Assembly: GCA_016871295.1 (NCBI GenBank)
Contig: VFZD01000001.1
Coordinates: 83,553-118,790, forward strand
Length of the DNA stretch: 35,238 nt
Direction: 5' to 3'
Source of the DNA: Actinomycetota bacterium
GTDB lineage: Bacteria > Actinomycetota > Acidimicrobiia > Acidimicrobiales > Ilumatobacteraceae
A model generated the notes under the pieces. That model was not told the DNA's origin. It searched no databases and saw nothing but the letters and a program-made list of their open reading frames with translations. The position numbers and the translations under genes are program-made. Shown here in pieces: positions 1-7,666 of this stretch. Each line of letters opens with the position of its first letter. The stretch's first letter is position 1.

Positions 1-1
1 C

Positions 2-547
2 AAGGAGGCGCGTTCGTTGAAAGGGGTGTCGCGCGGCGTGGCCCAGTCGTTGGCTCAATGGCGCGAAGAGAGAGCGATGCGCGGCGACGTTCCGCCGCGA
101 AGAATCATGAGCGACATGGCGCTCTTGGGCATCTCCCAACGGGTGCCAAAAACGGTGGAAGACTTGGCATCGACGAGGGGTGTCGACGAGCGCCACTTGT
201 CTGCGGAGTTGTGTAGGGAGATCATGAACGCCGTTCGCGACGGCGTGAAGCGCACAGTCGAACTTCCGAAAACTGACGGCGACGAAATCGACAAGCATTC
301 GCGTCCTGCTCTGACCCTGATCACCGCCTGGATCGGCGAACTCGCGCGAAAAAACAAGATCGATGCGACCCTGTTGGCGACCAGAAGCGACATCACGGCG
401 TTTCTGCGCAACGAACCAGATGCCCGTCTGGCCCACGGTTGGCGGGCGGTGCTCGTTGGTGACGACCTGAAACGTATCCTCAACGGTGACGTCGGACTCA
501 GCGTGGATCGAGATGGACATCTCACGCTGATCGCGACGACCAGCTAA
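2..547 (+). CDS. rnd: Ribonuclease D, C-terminal part (5' end cut by window)
   Basis: The reading frame is open from the first full codon, so the gene begins upstream of the window; a TTG at 17 is inside the gene and is not its start. RNase D is a 3'-5' exoribonuclease that trims tRNA and other RNA 3' ends. The part present is the HRDC-type C-terminal region: a short conserved segment (LKGVSRGVAQ, about residues 6-15 here), then WREERA and a PRRIMSD...LALLGI-like stretch, followed by a helix-hairpin-like segment RGVDERHL typical of actinobacterial RNase D. The DEDD exonuclease domain itself would lie outside the window, so activity cannot be judged. The gene ends 114 bases before the next small gene. 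Confidence 0.82.
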   Translation, partial: KEARSLKGVSRGVAQSLAQWREERAMRGDVPPRRIMSDMALLGISQRVPKTVEDLASTRGVDERHLSAELCREIMNAVRDGVKRTVELPKTDGDEIDKHSRPALTLITAWIGELARKNKIDATLLATRSDITAFLRNEPDARLAHGWRAVLVGDDLKRILNGDVGLSVDRDGHLTLIATTS

Positions 548-615
548 CGAAGAGTCGCCAATCCGTGCTTTATCGGGCGAAACTGGCTAGAGTCAAAGCC
601 AATGTTTAACCGCTA

Positions 616-640
616 GGCGGGCACCAAAACGGTATCCGCC
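616..640 (+). other. Predicted hairpin in leader of the 662 gene
   Basis: GGCGG (616-620) pairs with CCGCC (636-640); after a 2x2 internal loop, ACC (623-625) pairs with GGT (631-633) around an AAAAC loop. It is followed by an A-run, not a T-run, so it is not a standard terminator on the plus strand. On the minus strand the T-run would precede the hairpin. A role in the leader of the small downstream gene is inference. Confidence 0.35.
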
Positions 641-661
641 CCAAAAAATTGGAGCCCTACC

Positions 662-865
662 GTGAAAAAGGGTCGTCATCGCCGATTCGAAGAAGCGCGC
701 CGTCTCAAGCAGTCGGGGCCGTCCGCCGAAGATCTCGGGGTATCGAAGACCGGCAAGGCCAGGTCGCAAGACGATGAATATGCCGCGATCGCAGAACGCT
801 ATGGCGTTCGTTTCGACGAGAACGGTGACGAAATCACCGACGAGCACGACGACGAAAATCCCTGA
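662..865 (+). CDS. Small charged hypothetical protein (67 aa)
   Basis: I do not recognise this protein. It begins with GTG at 662, preceded by GGAG at 651-654, a fair Shine-Dalgarno at 7 bases. The N-terminal third is strongly basic (KKGRHRRFEEARRLK), the C-terminal third strongly acidic (ENGDEITDEHDDE), with no cysteine, signal peptide or membrane segment. The stop TGA at 863-865 lies just before or overlaps the true start of typA, so the two may be translationally coupled. The RBS, the uninterrupted frame and the tight fit to typA support it being real. Function unknown. Confidence 0.6.
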   Translation: MKKGRHRRFEEARRLKQSGPSAEDLGVSKTGKARSQDDEYAAIAERYGVRFDENGDEITDEHDDENP

Positions 866-885
866 TTTCGAAGTGGGTTTTCAAG

Positions 886-2721
886 ATTAACAACATCCGC
901 AATCTCGCAGTGGTCGCCCACGTAGACCACGGAAAGACCACCCTCCTCGACGCCCTGCTGAAAAGTGGCGGAACCTTCGCCGCCCATCAAACAGTCGTTG
1001 AACGCGTGATGGACTCGAACGACCAGGAGCGCGAACGCGGAATCACGATTTTGGCAAAGGTCGCCGAGATCGAATGGCGTGGCACGAAGATCAATCTTGT
1101 CGACACCCCGGGTCACGCCGATTTCGGCGGAGAGGTCGAACGCGCGTTGGCCCTCGTCGACGGCATTCTGCTTTTGGTCGATGCCGCCGAAGGTCCGTTG
1201 CCGCAGACGAGATACGTGCTCGCGAAGGCCTTGGCCCGCGATTTGCCGGTCGTCGTCGTGCTCAACAAGGTCGATCGAGCCGACGCGCGCCCGGAAGAAG
1301 TTTTGCACGAGGTAGAGCAGTTGTTTCTCGACCTCGCGCACCACGATCACCACCTGAGTTTTCCGGTGATTTCGGCGATCGCACGAGAAGGGCGATCAAT
1401 GAAGGGCATCGGCATGCCTGGGGACAATGCCGACCTGGTGCCATTGCTTGATTCGGTGCTCGACACGATTCCGCCACCTGCTGGCGATGCATCGGCCCCG
1501 CTGCAAGCGCTGGTTGCAAACCTTGACGCCTCAGATTATTTGGGTCGATTGGCGATAGGTCGTGTCGCGGCCGGGGTGATGAGCAAGGGCGACACGATCA
1601 CGGTCTGGCAACACCCGACATCAGAAGATCCCGCCCCGTGGATAAAGAGAAGAATCTCGAACCTGTTTGCCTTTCGCGGTATCGGTCGCGAAGAGGTTTC
1701 GCAGATTGGCGCCGGCGATCTGTTCATTCTCGCGGGGATCGACGAGGTTGAAGTTGGCGACACGATCGCGGCGCAAGAGAATGCGCCGGCTCTCCCACGG
1801 CTCGAAGTCGACGAGCCCGTGCTGAGAATGAGTTTTGGCGTCAACACCTCGCCCTTCGCCGGCCGCGAGGGCACCTATTTGACGAGCCGGCATCTGAGCG
1901 AGCGCTTGTTCCGCGAGGTTTTGGGAAACGTCTCGATAAAGGTGAACACCACCGACAGCCCCGACATCATCGAGGTTGCCGGTCGCGGTGAATTGCAATT
2001 GGCGGTGTTGATCGAAGACATGCGCCGTGAGGGTTACGAGTTGCAGGTGAGTCGACCTGAAGTCATCACCAAGACGATCGACGGCGTCAAACACGAGCCG
2101 CTCGAGGCCGGCACGATAGACGTACCCGACGAATATGTCGGCGCCGTGACGCAGGCCCTCGCACCGAGAAAAGGTCGGGTCGTAAACCTCGAAACCGGCG
2201 ACAGTGGTCGAACAATCGTGAGTTTTCGGGCTCCGTCGCGGGGTTTGATCGGGTTCAGGTCGCTGTTGTTGACCGTCACCCGCGGCACGGCGCTTTTGCA
2301 CCAGAGCCTCAGCGGTCACATGCCGTGGGCGGGCGAGTTGCCCCATCGAATGGGCGGCGCGATGGTCTCTGATCGCAAGGGTTCGACGACCGCGTATGCA
2401 CTCGACAATTTGCAGTTGCGTGGAACCCTTTTTGTTTCACCCGGTGTCGAGGTTTATCAAGGAATGGTCGTCGGCGAGAACTCTCGCGAGGATGAGATGG
2501 TCGTCAACGCGGTGCGTGCAAAGGAGTTGACGAACATTCGCACTCACAGCCACGACGACGGACCGAAACTCGCCACACCGATCACGCACACGTTGGAGTC
2601 GGGTATCCAGTGGATCGGTGAAGACGAACTGGTCGAGGTGACGCCTTCGAATATTCGTATTCGCAAGCGATTCTTGAGTCTCGAAGATCGACGAAAGTCG
2701 AACAAAGTTCCGCGGAACTAG
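886..2721 (+). CDS. typA: Translational GTPase TypA/BipA
   Basis: TypA/BipA is a ribosome-binding GTPase related to EF-G and LepA, involved in stress adaptation and 50S assembly. The G-domain motifs are all visible: G1 AHVDHGKTT, G2 ERGIT, G3 DTPGHADF, G4 NKVD. Elongation-factor-like domains and the TypA-specific C-terminal domain follow; about 611 residues is normal for the family. The start is unusual. The first ATG/GTG/TTG codon in frame is GTG at 910, but starting there removes the first beta strand of the G domain (INNIRNLAV). The family-typical N-terminus is recovered only from ATT at 886 (annotated here) or from CTG at 862, which would overlap the preceding TGA as CTGA. Identity is very sure; the exact start is not. 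Confidence 0.95.
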   Translation: MNNIRNLAVVAHVDHGKTTLLDALLKSGGTFAAHQTVVERVMDSNDQERERGITILAKVAEIEWRGTKINLVDTPGHADFGGEVERALALVDGILLLVDAAEGPLPQTRYVLAKALARDLPVVVVLNKVDRADARPEEVLHEVEQLFLDLAHHDHHLSFPVISAIAREGRSMKGIGMPGDNADLVPLLDSVLDTIPPPAGDASAPLQALVANLDASDYLGRLAIGRVAAGVMSKGDTITVWQHPTSEDPAPWIKRRISNLFAFRGIGREEVSQIGAGDLFILAGIDEVEVGDTIAAQENAPALPRLEVDEPVLRMSFGVNTSPFAGREGTYLTSRHLSERLFREVLGNVSIKVNTTDSPDIIEVAGRGELQLAVLIEDMRREGYELQVSRPEVITKTIDGVKHEPLEAGTIDVPDEYVGAVTQALAPRKGRVVNLETGDSGRTIVSFRAPSRGLIGFRSLLLTVTRGTALLHQSLSGHMPWAGELPHRMGGAMVSDRKGSTTAYALDNLQLRGTLFVSPGVEVYQGMVVGENSREDEMVVNAVRAKELTNIRTHSHDDGPKLATPITHTLESGIQWIGEDELVEVTPSNIRIRKRFLSLEDRRKSNKVPRN

Positions 2722-2884
2722 ACCCTTGGCGATTGTCGCACCTTCGGGTGGGCCGAATATGTTGTGCGTGGTTTTTCGCCTCGCTTGACGATTGTTCGAA
2801 GTCGGGATCAGCGAAACCGATCCACTCACGGAGTTCTTCTGGCCGCGACATCTCGGCGCAGGCTGGTGGCATACTTGTTGTGCG

Positions 2885-3082
2885 ATGCCCGAATCAAAGC
2901 AAGATTTCAACGAAATCGTCGACCAGTTGAGGTCGGTCTCCGAAAGGCTCGCCGATCGGGCACTCGATGTGTTGAAACAGGCGCACGAGGCGGGCGAAAC
3001 CAAACGCCCCGAACTCGAGCGCACTTTGACGCAGGCACGAAGGGCCGTCGAGAAGGCGATCTCACTGCTGACCCGAAACTGA
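2885..3082 (+). CDS. Small helical hypothetical protein (65 aa)
   Basis: I do not recognise a named family. ATG at 2885 is chosen over the longer frame from 2792, because the upstream part is Cys/Trp-rich and unlike a protein N-terminus. The product is almost wholly charged and helical, with heptad-like spacing (IVDQLRSVSERLADRALDVL...), so a short coiled coil or helical hairpin is likely. CATACT at 2870-2875, 9 bases before the ATG, could be a -10 box with a very short leader. It ends 18 bases from the 3' end of the oppositely oriented LOG-family gene. Function unknown. Confidence 0.65.
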   Translation: MPESKQDFNEIVDQLRSVSERLADRALDVLKQAHEAGETKRPELERTLTQARRAVEKAISLLTRN

Positions 3083-3100
3083 ACCAGGTTCGTCGTTTGT

Positions 3101-4114
3101 CTAGAGGGTGTTGATCGCGTCGATCAATTCGCGCAGGCGCCCAAAGTCGCGGCGGGCAAACCGCAGGGCGAGCCTGAACTTTTCGGGGTTGTCGTTGTCC
3201 TCGATTTCTTGTCGGCTGGCGGGCACGACTTCGAGACTCGAATTGTTGGCACAGATGTCGACGAATCTACGGTTGAGATCGTCGATCTGGGGTTTGGACA
3301 GCGCCTTGTTGAGTCGCAACACGAGTCTTTTGCCGACGTAGCGCATCGAGTGATAATTGGAGTAGAAGTTGTTGATCTCCAATACTGCCTGGTCGACCGA
3401 ATTGCAGATCTTGTAGAGCGCGAGATCCTGGACCGAGACGAGTTTTCGTGGCACGAGAGTGTTGCGAATAAACGTGTCGAGGTCTTCCCAAAACGGATCC
3501 CCGGGCAGGTCGAGAATTACGATCGGCACCGGGTTTCCCTTGCCCGTTTGCGAGAGGGTGAGAATTTCGAACATTTCATCCAAAGTGCCGAAGCCACCCG
3601 GCATGCAGATGAATGCGTGCGACTCCTTGACCAACATCAGTTTTCGGGTGAAAAAATATTTCATCGCCACGTACTTCTCGTCACCGGCGATTATCGGGTT
3701 CGCCGATGTCTCGAACGGCAGACGAATGCTCACGCCGATCGACATTTCACGACCGGCCCCCGACATGCCGGCCTCCATGATTCCTGGTCCGGCGCCGGTC
3801 ATGACCATCCAACCGCTTTGCGCCAGTCTGGCGGCGACAGCCTCGGTTTGTTTGTAGAGCGGATCATCTTTGGTGGTGCGAGCCGAACCGAAAATCGTCA
3901 CCTTTTTGCGACTGCTGAACGGGGCGAACATCGCGAATGCCTCGCGCATCTCGGCGATCGCGGAAGAGGCGATCTTGAGGTTCAAAGTCGAAGTCGAGTC
4001 GCCGCCGAGTTGAAGCGCAGACCTGAGCAACTCTTTGGCGATTCTGCGGTCTTCGGTGATTTCTGATTCGTCGAGGAGACGATCGAGCAGGGCTTCGATC
4101 TCGTTCTTGGTCAC
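3101..4114 (-). CDS. LOG-family protein (nucleotide 5'-monophosphate phosphoribohydrolase type)
   Basis: LOG-family enzymes hydrolyse nucleoside 5'-monophosphates to free base plus ribose 5-phosphate; cytokinin-activating members and PpnN-type nucleosidases are the characterised cases. The signature motifs are clear: a Rossmann segment VTIFGSART, a GAGPGIMEAGMSGA loop and PGGFGTLDEMFE carrying the catalytic Arg/Glu region (family knowledge). The start is GTG at 4114, which overlaps the transaldolase stop as GTGA; upstream sequence in this frame is antisense-like. At 337 residues it is longer than the roughly 200-residue plant-type LOG, with an N-terminal helical segment of about 75 residues and a C-terminal extension of about 90. 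Being translationally coupled to tal and tkt suggests that released ribose 5-phosphate feeds the pentose phosphate pathway (inference). Older databases call such proteins lysine decarboxylase-like. Confidence 0.85.
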   Translation of the reverse strand: MTKNEIEALLDRLLDESEITEDRRIAKELLRSALQLGGDSTSTLNLKIASSAIAEMREAFAMFAPFSSRKKVTIFGSARTTKDDPLYKQTEAVAARLAQSGWMVMTGAGPGIMEAGMSGAGREMSIGVSIRLPFETSANPIIAGDEKYVAMKYFFTRKLMLVKESHAFICMPGGFGTLDEMFEILTLSQTGKGNPVPIVILDLPGDPFWEDLDTFIRNTLVPRKLVSVQDLALYKICNSVDQAVLEINNFYSNYHSMRYVGKRLVLRLNKALSKPQIDDLNRRFVDICANNSSLEVVPASRQEIEDNDNPEKFRLALRFARRDFGRLRELIDAINTL

Positions 4115-5220
4115 TGCGCTATCTCGGCCGATTTCGTGCCGAGAACACCGATCAATTCGTCGAAGCTCTTTTGAAACGAGGCGACGCCTTCGCGTTCGAG
4201 GCGGTCGGCGACATCGTCGACATTCACGCCAAAATCCGACAACTTCGCCCATTGTGATTCGGCGAGATCCAGATTCTTGGTGAGCGTTTCGCCGAGCCGG
4301 CCATGATCGGCGAACGATGCGATCGTGTTGTCGGGCAGGGTATTGACGCTGTTCGGGCCGATCAGGTTGTCGACATAAAGCGTGTCGGGATATTTCGGGT
4401 TCTTCGTCGAAGTCGACGCCCACAGCGGTCGTTGGGGTCTGGCGCCAAGATCGGCGAGTTTCTGCCATCTCGGCCCCGAGAAGTTGGCGGTGAACATCTT
4501 GTAGGCGATCTTCGCCTGGTTTATAGCCGCGGTGCCGAGCAGGTCTTTGGCTCCCTGGTTTTGGGACTGCTCAAGCAAGCGATCGATTTCGGTATCGACG
4601 CGAGAGATGAAAAAACTGGCGACGCTGGCAACGGTCCGGAGTCTTTCGGGTGAAGCCTTGGCCAAATCTTCGAGCCCTTCGATGTAGGCGTTCATCACCT
4701 GTTGATATCGCTCAAGACCGAAAATGAGCGTGACATTCACGTTGCGGGCTTCGCTGATCATCGTTCGAATCACCGGCAGACCTTCGCGAGTTGCAGGGAT
4801 CTTGATCATCACATTCCTTTTCGCCACGCGCTGATGCAATTCGCGCGCGGCGACGAGAGTTGCTTGACCGTCATGAGCGAGGCCGGGGTCGACTTCGACG
4901 CTGACGAACCCGTCACGGCCTTTTGAAGACTCGTGAAGGTCGGCGAAAGTTTCGGCTGCCGAGTGGATGTCGCGCAGAACCAATTGCCAGTAGCAGTCGA
5001 TCGGCGAGAACTTTGCCTTGACCAGGGTCGACAACTGATCGGAATAGTCGTCGGAGCCTTGGATGGCTTTTTGAAAGATCGTCGGATTCGACGTGAGCCC
5101 GCGGATGCCCGACGCGCGAATTTGTTCGAGTTCTCCCGAAGTAATGAAACTGCGTTTGAGATTGTCCAACCACGGCGACTGACCGTAGTCATCAAACAAA
5201 GAATGCAATCTCGACGACAT
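4111..5220 (-). CDS. tal: Transaldolase
   Basis: Transaldolase transfers a dihydroxyacetone unit between sedoheptulose 7-phosphate and glyceraldehyde 3-phosphate in the non-oxidative pentose phosphate pathway (cytosol). The N-terminal GLTSNPTIFQKAI motif and the Schiff-base lysine in VMIKIPAT (K140) are present. At 369 residues it matches the longer actinobacterial class rather than the roughly 315-residue E. coli class. ATG at 5218-5220 overlaps the transketolase stop by one base (TGATG), and its own stop overlaps the LOG gene start, so the three genes form a translationally coupled operon. Confidence 0.96.
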   Translation of the reverse strand: MSSRLHSLFDDYGQSPWLDNLKRSFITSGELEQIRASGIRGLTSNPTIFQKAIQGSDDYSDQLSTLVKAKFSPIDCYWQLVLRDIHSAAETFADLHESSKGRDGFVSVEVDPGLAHDGQATLVAARELHQRVAKRNVMIKIPATREGLPVIRTMISEARNVNVTLIFGLERYQQVMNAYIEGLEDLAKASPERLRTVASVASFFISRVDTEIDRLLEQSQNQGAKDLLGTAAINQAKIAYKMFTANFSGPRWQKLADLGARPQRPLWASTSTKNPKYPDTLYVDNLIGPNSVNTLPDNTIASFADHGRLGETLTKNLDLAESQWAKLSDFGVNVDDVADRLEREGVASFQKSFDELIGVLGTKSAEIAQ

Positions 5221-7172
5221 CAGAGATCTTTCACCCGCCTGACGACGGCATCGACACTGATCCCGAGTTCAGACATCGCGATCGCGCCCGGGGCGCTCGC
5301 ACCGAACCTGTCGATTCCGATCGTTTGATCGGCGTATTTGTGCCAACCGAATGTGACGCCCGCCTCGACCGAGATCACGGGTGCACCTTGCGGAAACAGC
5401 TTGGTTTTCTCTGACTGCCCGAGCCGTTCGAAGCGGTCCCAACTCGGCATCGACACGACCTGAACCTGGACATCTTCATTTTTGAGTTCGCTCTGAGCCG
5501 TGGCGCAAAGCCCGACTTCGCTTCCGGTGGCGAGCAACACGGCCTTTGGTGCGGCGACGGGTTCGCCGACGATGCCCGCACCAAATTTGACGGCGCTCCC
5601 GTCGGTGACGCTGGCTACGTGTTGTCGCGAGAGGATCAATGCGGTTGGACCATGATGATCAACCGCCGCACACCAGGCCGCAATTGTCTCGTTCGGGTCC
5701 GCAGGTCTGATCACTTGCAGGCCCGGAATCGCCCGAAGTGAGGCGAGCTGTTCGACGGGTTGATGAGTCGGACCATCTTCACCGACGCCGACCGAGTCAT
5801 GCGAAAAGATGAAGATGCATTTTGCGCGTGACAACGCGGCAAGACGTATTGCCGGTCTCATGTAGTCGGCAAAGACAAAAAATGTACCGCATACGGGCAG
5901 CACACCACCGTGCAACGCCATGCCGACGACGGCGGCACCCATCGCGTGCTCACGGACGCCAAAGTAAATCTGGCGACCATCGGGGGCGGTCGCACTTTGC
6001 GCAGTCTGCTTGGCGAGTTTGGTGCCCGTATTGTTCGTCAGGTCGGCCGAGCCGACGATCAGGCCGGGCAGTGCCGGCAAAGACGCGTCGAGCGCTTTTT
6101 GTATCACCTGACGCGTCGCGAAATTTGAGGTTGAATCAAAAATCGGCAACAACGATTCGAAAGACGAAGAACCGGGCGTCTCCCATGCGGCACGCCAATT
6201 GTGGGGATCTTCCAAATCGGAGACATCTCTTTCATAATCGGCTGTGAACTTTTGCCCACGGCTTCGGGCGTGTTGGCGAACTGCATCTACCAATTGCTTT
6301 GGCGCCCAAAACGGTTCATCTGGTATACCCATGATTCTTTTGGTTGACGAGACGTGCACGGCCGTCAACGGGTTTCCGTGCGCCTCATGTGAGTCGGTGA
6401 AATCGGGCGAGGGATACCCGATGTGACTTTTCAAGATACACAGGGTCGGTGCACCGCGATTTGTCCGCGCTGTTAGCAGCGCGTCTTCGAGAGCGTCAAG
6501 ATCGTTGGCAATCTCGCCCAGCTGCATGACCTTCCAACCGTACGACGAGAATCGATTGGCGACATCGTCCGAGCAACTGAGCGAAGTCGGGCCATCAATG
6601 GTTATCGAATTGTCGTCAAAGATGCAGACGAGACGGTCAAGTTTGAGATGTCCCGCGAGCGACGCCGCCTCGTGGCTGACTCCCTCCATCAAACAGCCGT
6701 CGCTCGCGATCACGTAGATGTTGTGGTCGCACGCCGATGCGCCGAATCGTGCGCGCAGATTTCGCTCGGCGATCGCCATACCGACGGCGTTGGCAAAGCC
6801 TTGACCGAGCGGACCCGTCGTAACTTCGATGCCCGCGGTGTGTCCGACCTCGGGGTGACCGGGCGTGGCCGAACCGAACTGGCGAAATTTTTTGAGATCC
6901 TCAAGTTCGAGGCCGTAACCGTTCAAATAGAGCGACGCGTATTGCAATATCGACGCGTGACCATTGCTCAAGATGAGGCGATCGCGATTCTTCCATTCGG
7001 GATTGCTCGGGTCATGGCGAAGAACTCGGCTGTAGAGAACGTGGGCGAGCGGGGCGAGGGCCATTGCGGTACCTTGGTGACCACTCTTGGCCGCGAGCGG
7101 TGCATCCATCGAAAGGCCGCGGATGAGAGAAACGACTTGCGAGTCGGTTTGGGCGGAAAGTTTCGAAACCAC
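5220..7172 (-). CDS. tkt: Transketolase
   Basis: Thiamine-diphosphate enzyme moving two-carbon ketol units between pentose phosphate pathway sugars. The N-terminal AKSGHQGTAM segment, the TPP/metal motif ASDGCLMEG with a downstream Asn in DDNSIT, the pyrimidine domain (YFGVREHAMGAA) and the C-terminal domain are all present over 650 residues, a full-length family size. Start GTG at 7170-7172 (GVVSKLS-like N-terminus). A TAGTTT hexamer at 7180-7185 lies 7 bases upstream, so it may have its own leaderless transcript although the preceding minus-strand gene ends only 18 bases away. It begins the coupled tkt-tal-LOG run. Confidence 0.97.
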   Translation of the reverse strand: MVSKLSAQTDSQVVSLIRGLSMDAPLAAKSGHQGTAMALAPLAHVLYSRVLRHDPSNPEWKNRDRLILSNGHASILQYASLYLNGYGLELEDLKKFRQFGSATPGHPEVGHTAGIEVTTGPLGQGFANAVGMAIAERNLRARFGASACDHNIYVIASDGCLMEGVSHEAASLAGHLKLDRLVCIFDDNSITIDGPTSLSCSDDVANRFSSYGWKVMQLGEIANDLDALEDALLTARTNRGAPTLCILKSHIGYPSPDFTDSHEAHGNPLTAVHVSSTKRIMGIPDEPFWAPKQLVDAVRQHARSRGQKFTADYERDVSDLEDPHNWRAAWETPGSSSFESLLPIFDSTSNFATRQVIQKALDASLPALPGLIVGSADLTNNTGTKLAKQTAQSATAPDGRQIYFGVREHAMGAAVVGMALHGGVLPVCGTFFVFADYMRPAIRLAALSRAKCIFIFSHDSVGVGEDGPTHQPVEQLASLRAIPGLQVIRPADPNETIAAWCAAVDHHGPTALILSRQHVASVTDGSAVKFGAGIVGEPVAAPKAVLLATGSEVGLCATAQSELKNEDVQVQVVSMPSWDRFERLGQSEKTKLFPQGAPVISVEAGVTFGWHKYADQTIGIDRFGASAPGAIAMSELGISVDAVVRRVKDL

Positions 7173-7179
7173 TGCGCTA

Positions 7180-7185
7180 AAACTA
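7180..7185 (-). promoter_or_regulatory. -10 box for tkt (TAGTTT, 7 bases to GTG)
   Basis: On the minus strand TAGTTT is followed by 7 bases and the GTG of tkt. It overlaps the 18-base gap and the end of the upstream gene, so it would be an internal promoter. No good -35 is visible. Confidence 0.4.
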
Positions 7186-7190
7186 GTTGC

Positions 7191-7616
7191 TCAGTCGGTC
7201 TGATTGGGTTCGGCGGCGGTGGATGCGGGGGGCAAAAGAGTCAACGGCACGAGATGCCAATCGCCGGTGCCGACCCGACAGTGGGCAAAAATCTGCGAAT
7301 AGTCGGTCAGCTCGAGTTCGCCACGCACGAGCCTGTAGGTGAATTTTCCCGGCTCGACGGTGAACGGACTCACATTGCGCGCAAGCAGTTGACTATCGGC
7401 GTCAATGCCGCCGCGAAACACGACCTCCAAAACCCCGTTGCCCGATTCGTTCGCCGGGCAGTAAACGAGCACCACGAGGTGCGGGTCGATCGTGACAGGT
7501 ACCGGCCTAGGTGCGGCCATCGAGAAGAAGGCACCGGTCAGGTCGATTCGCGTGCTCGGCCCGGGTGCTTGTCGCAGCGCAAAGTTCTCGACGAACAATG
7601 CGGAGATGATTTGCAC
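7191..7616 (-). CDS. Hypothetical protein, DUF6941-like (141 aa)
   Basis: The opening MQIISALFVENFALR... followed by a beta-rich body (TIDPHLVVLVYCPANESGNGVLEVVF) resembles small actinobacterial proteins grouped as DUF6941; this is recognition from memory and not certain. No catalytic motif, signal peptide or membrane segment is visible, and one cysteine is present. The start GTG at 7614-7616 is chosen because TAAATT lies exactly 6 bases before it on the minus strand. It is the first gene of the run into tkt (18-base gap), so it is probably co-transcribed with the pentose phosphate genes. It is divergent from the acyl-CoA ligase gene. Function unknown. Confidence 0.75.
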   Translation of the reverse strand: MQIISALFVENFALRQAPGPSTRIDLTGAFFSMAAPRPVPVTIDPHLVVLVYCPANESGNGVLEVVFRGGIDADSQLLARNVSPFTVEPGKFTYRLVRGELELTDYSQIFAHCRVGTGDWHLVPLTLLPPASTAAEPNQTD

Positions 7617-7622
7617 GCCAAC

Positions 7623-7628
7623 AATTTA
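7623..7628 (-). promoter_or_regulatory. -10 box for the 7191-7616 gene (TAAATT, 6 bases to GTG)
   Basis: Minus-strand TAAATT, then 6 bases (GTTGGC), then GTG. This is the leaderless geometry repeated through the window. It is back-to-back with the plus-strand box at 7655-7660. Confidence 0.6.
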
Positions 7629-7654
7629 GTCTCCGACCGCGACTGGGCGCACAC

Positions 7655-7660
7655 TACTGT
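7655..7660 (+). promoter_or_regulatory. -10 box for acyl-CoA ligase gene (TACTGT, 6 bases to GTG)
   Basis: TACTGT is followed by TGCCAC and then GTG at 7667, predicting a transcript that starts at or next to the start codon. No strong -35 is visible. Confidence 0.55.
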
Positions 7661-7666
7661 TGCCAC

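Noticed and set aside
2739-2750. CACC-TTCG-GGTG hairpin after typA, possible terminator
   Set aside because: Only 4 base pairs and no T-run downstream; too weak to call.
3209-4066. 285-codon plus-strand frame opposite the LOG gene
   Set aside because: Shadow of a strongly supported minus-strand gene.
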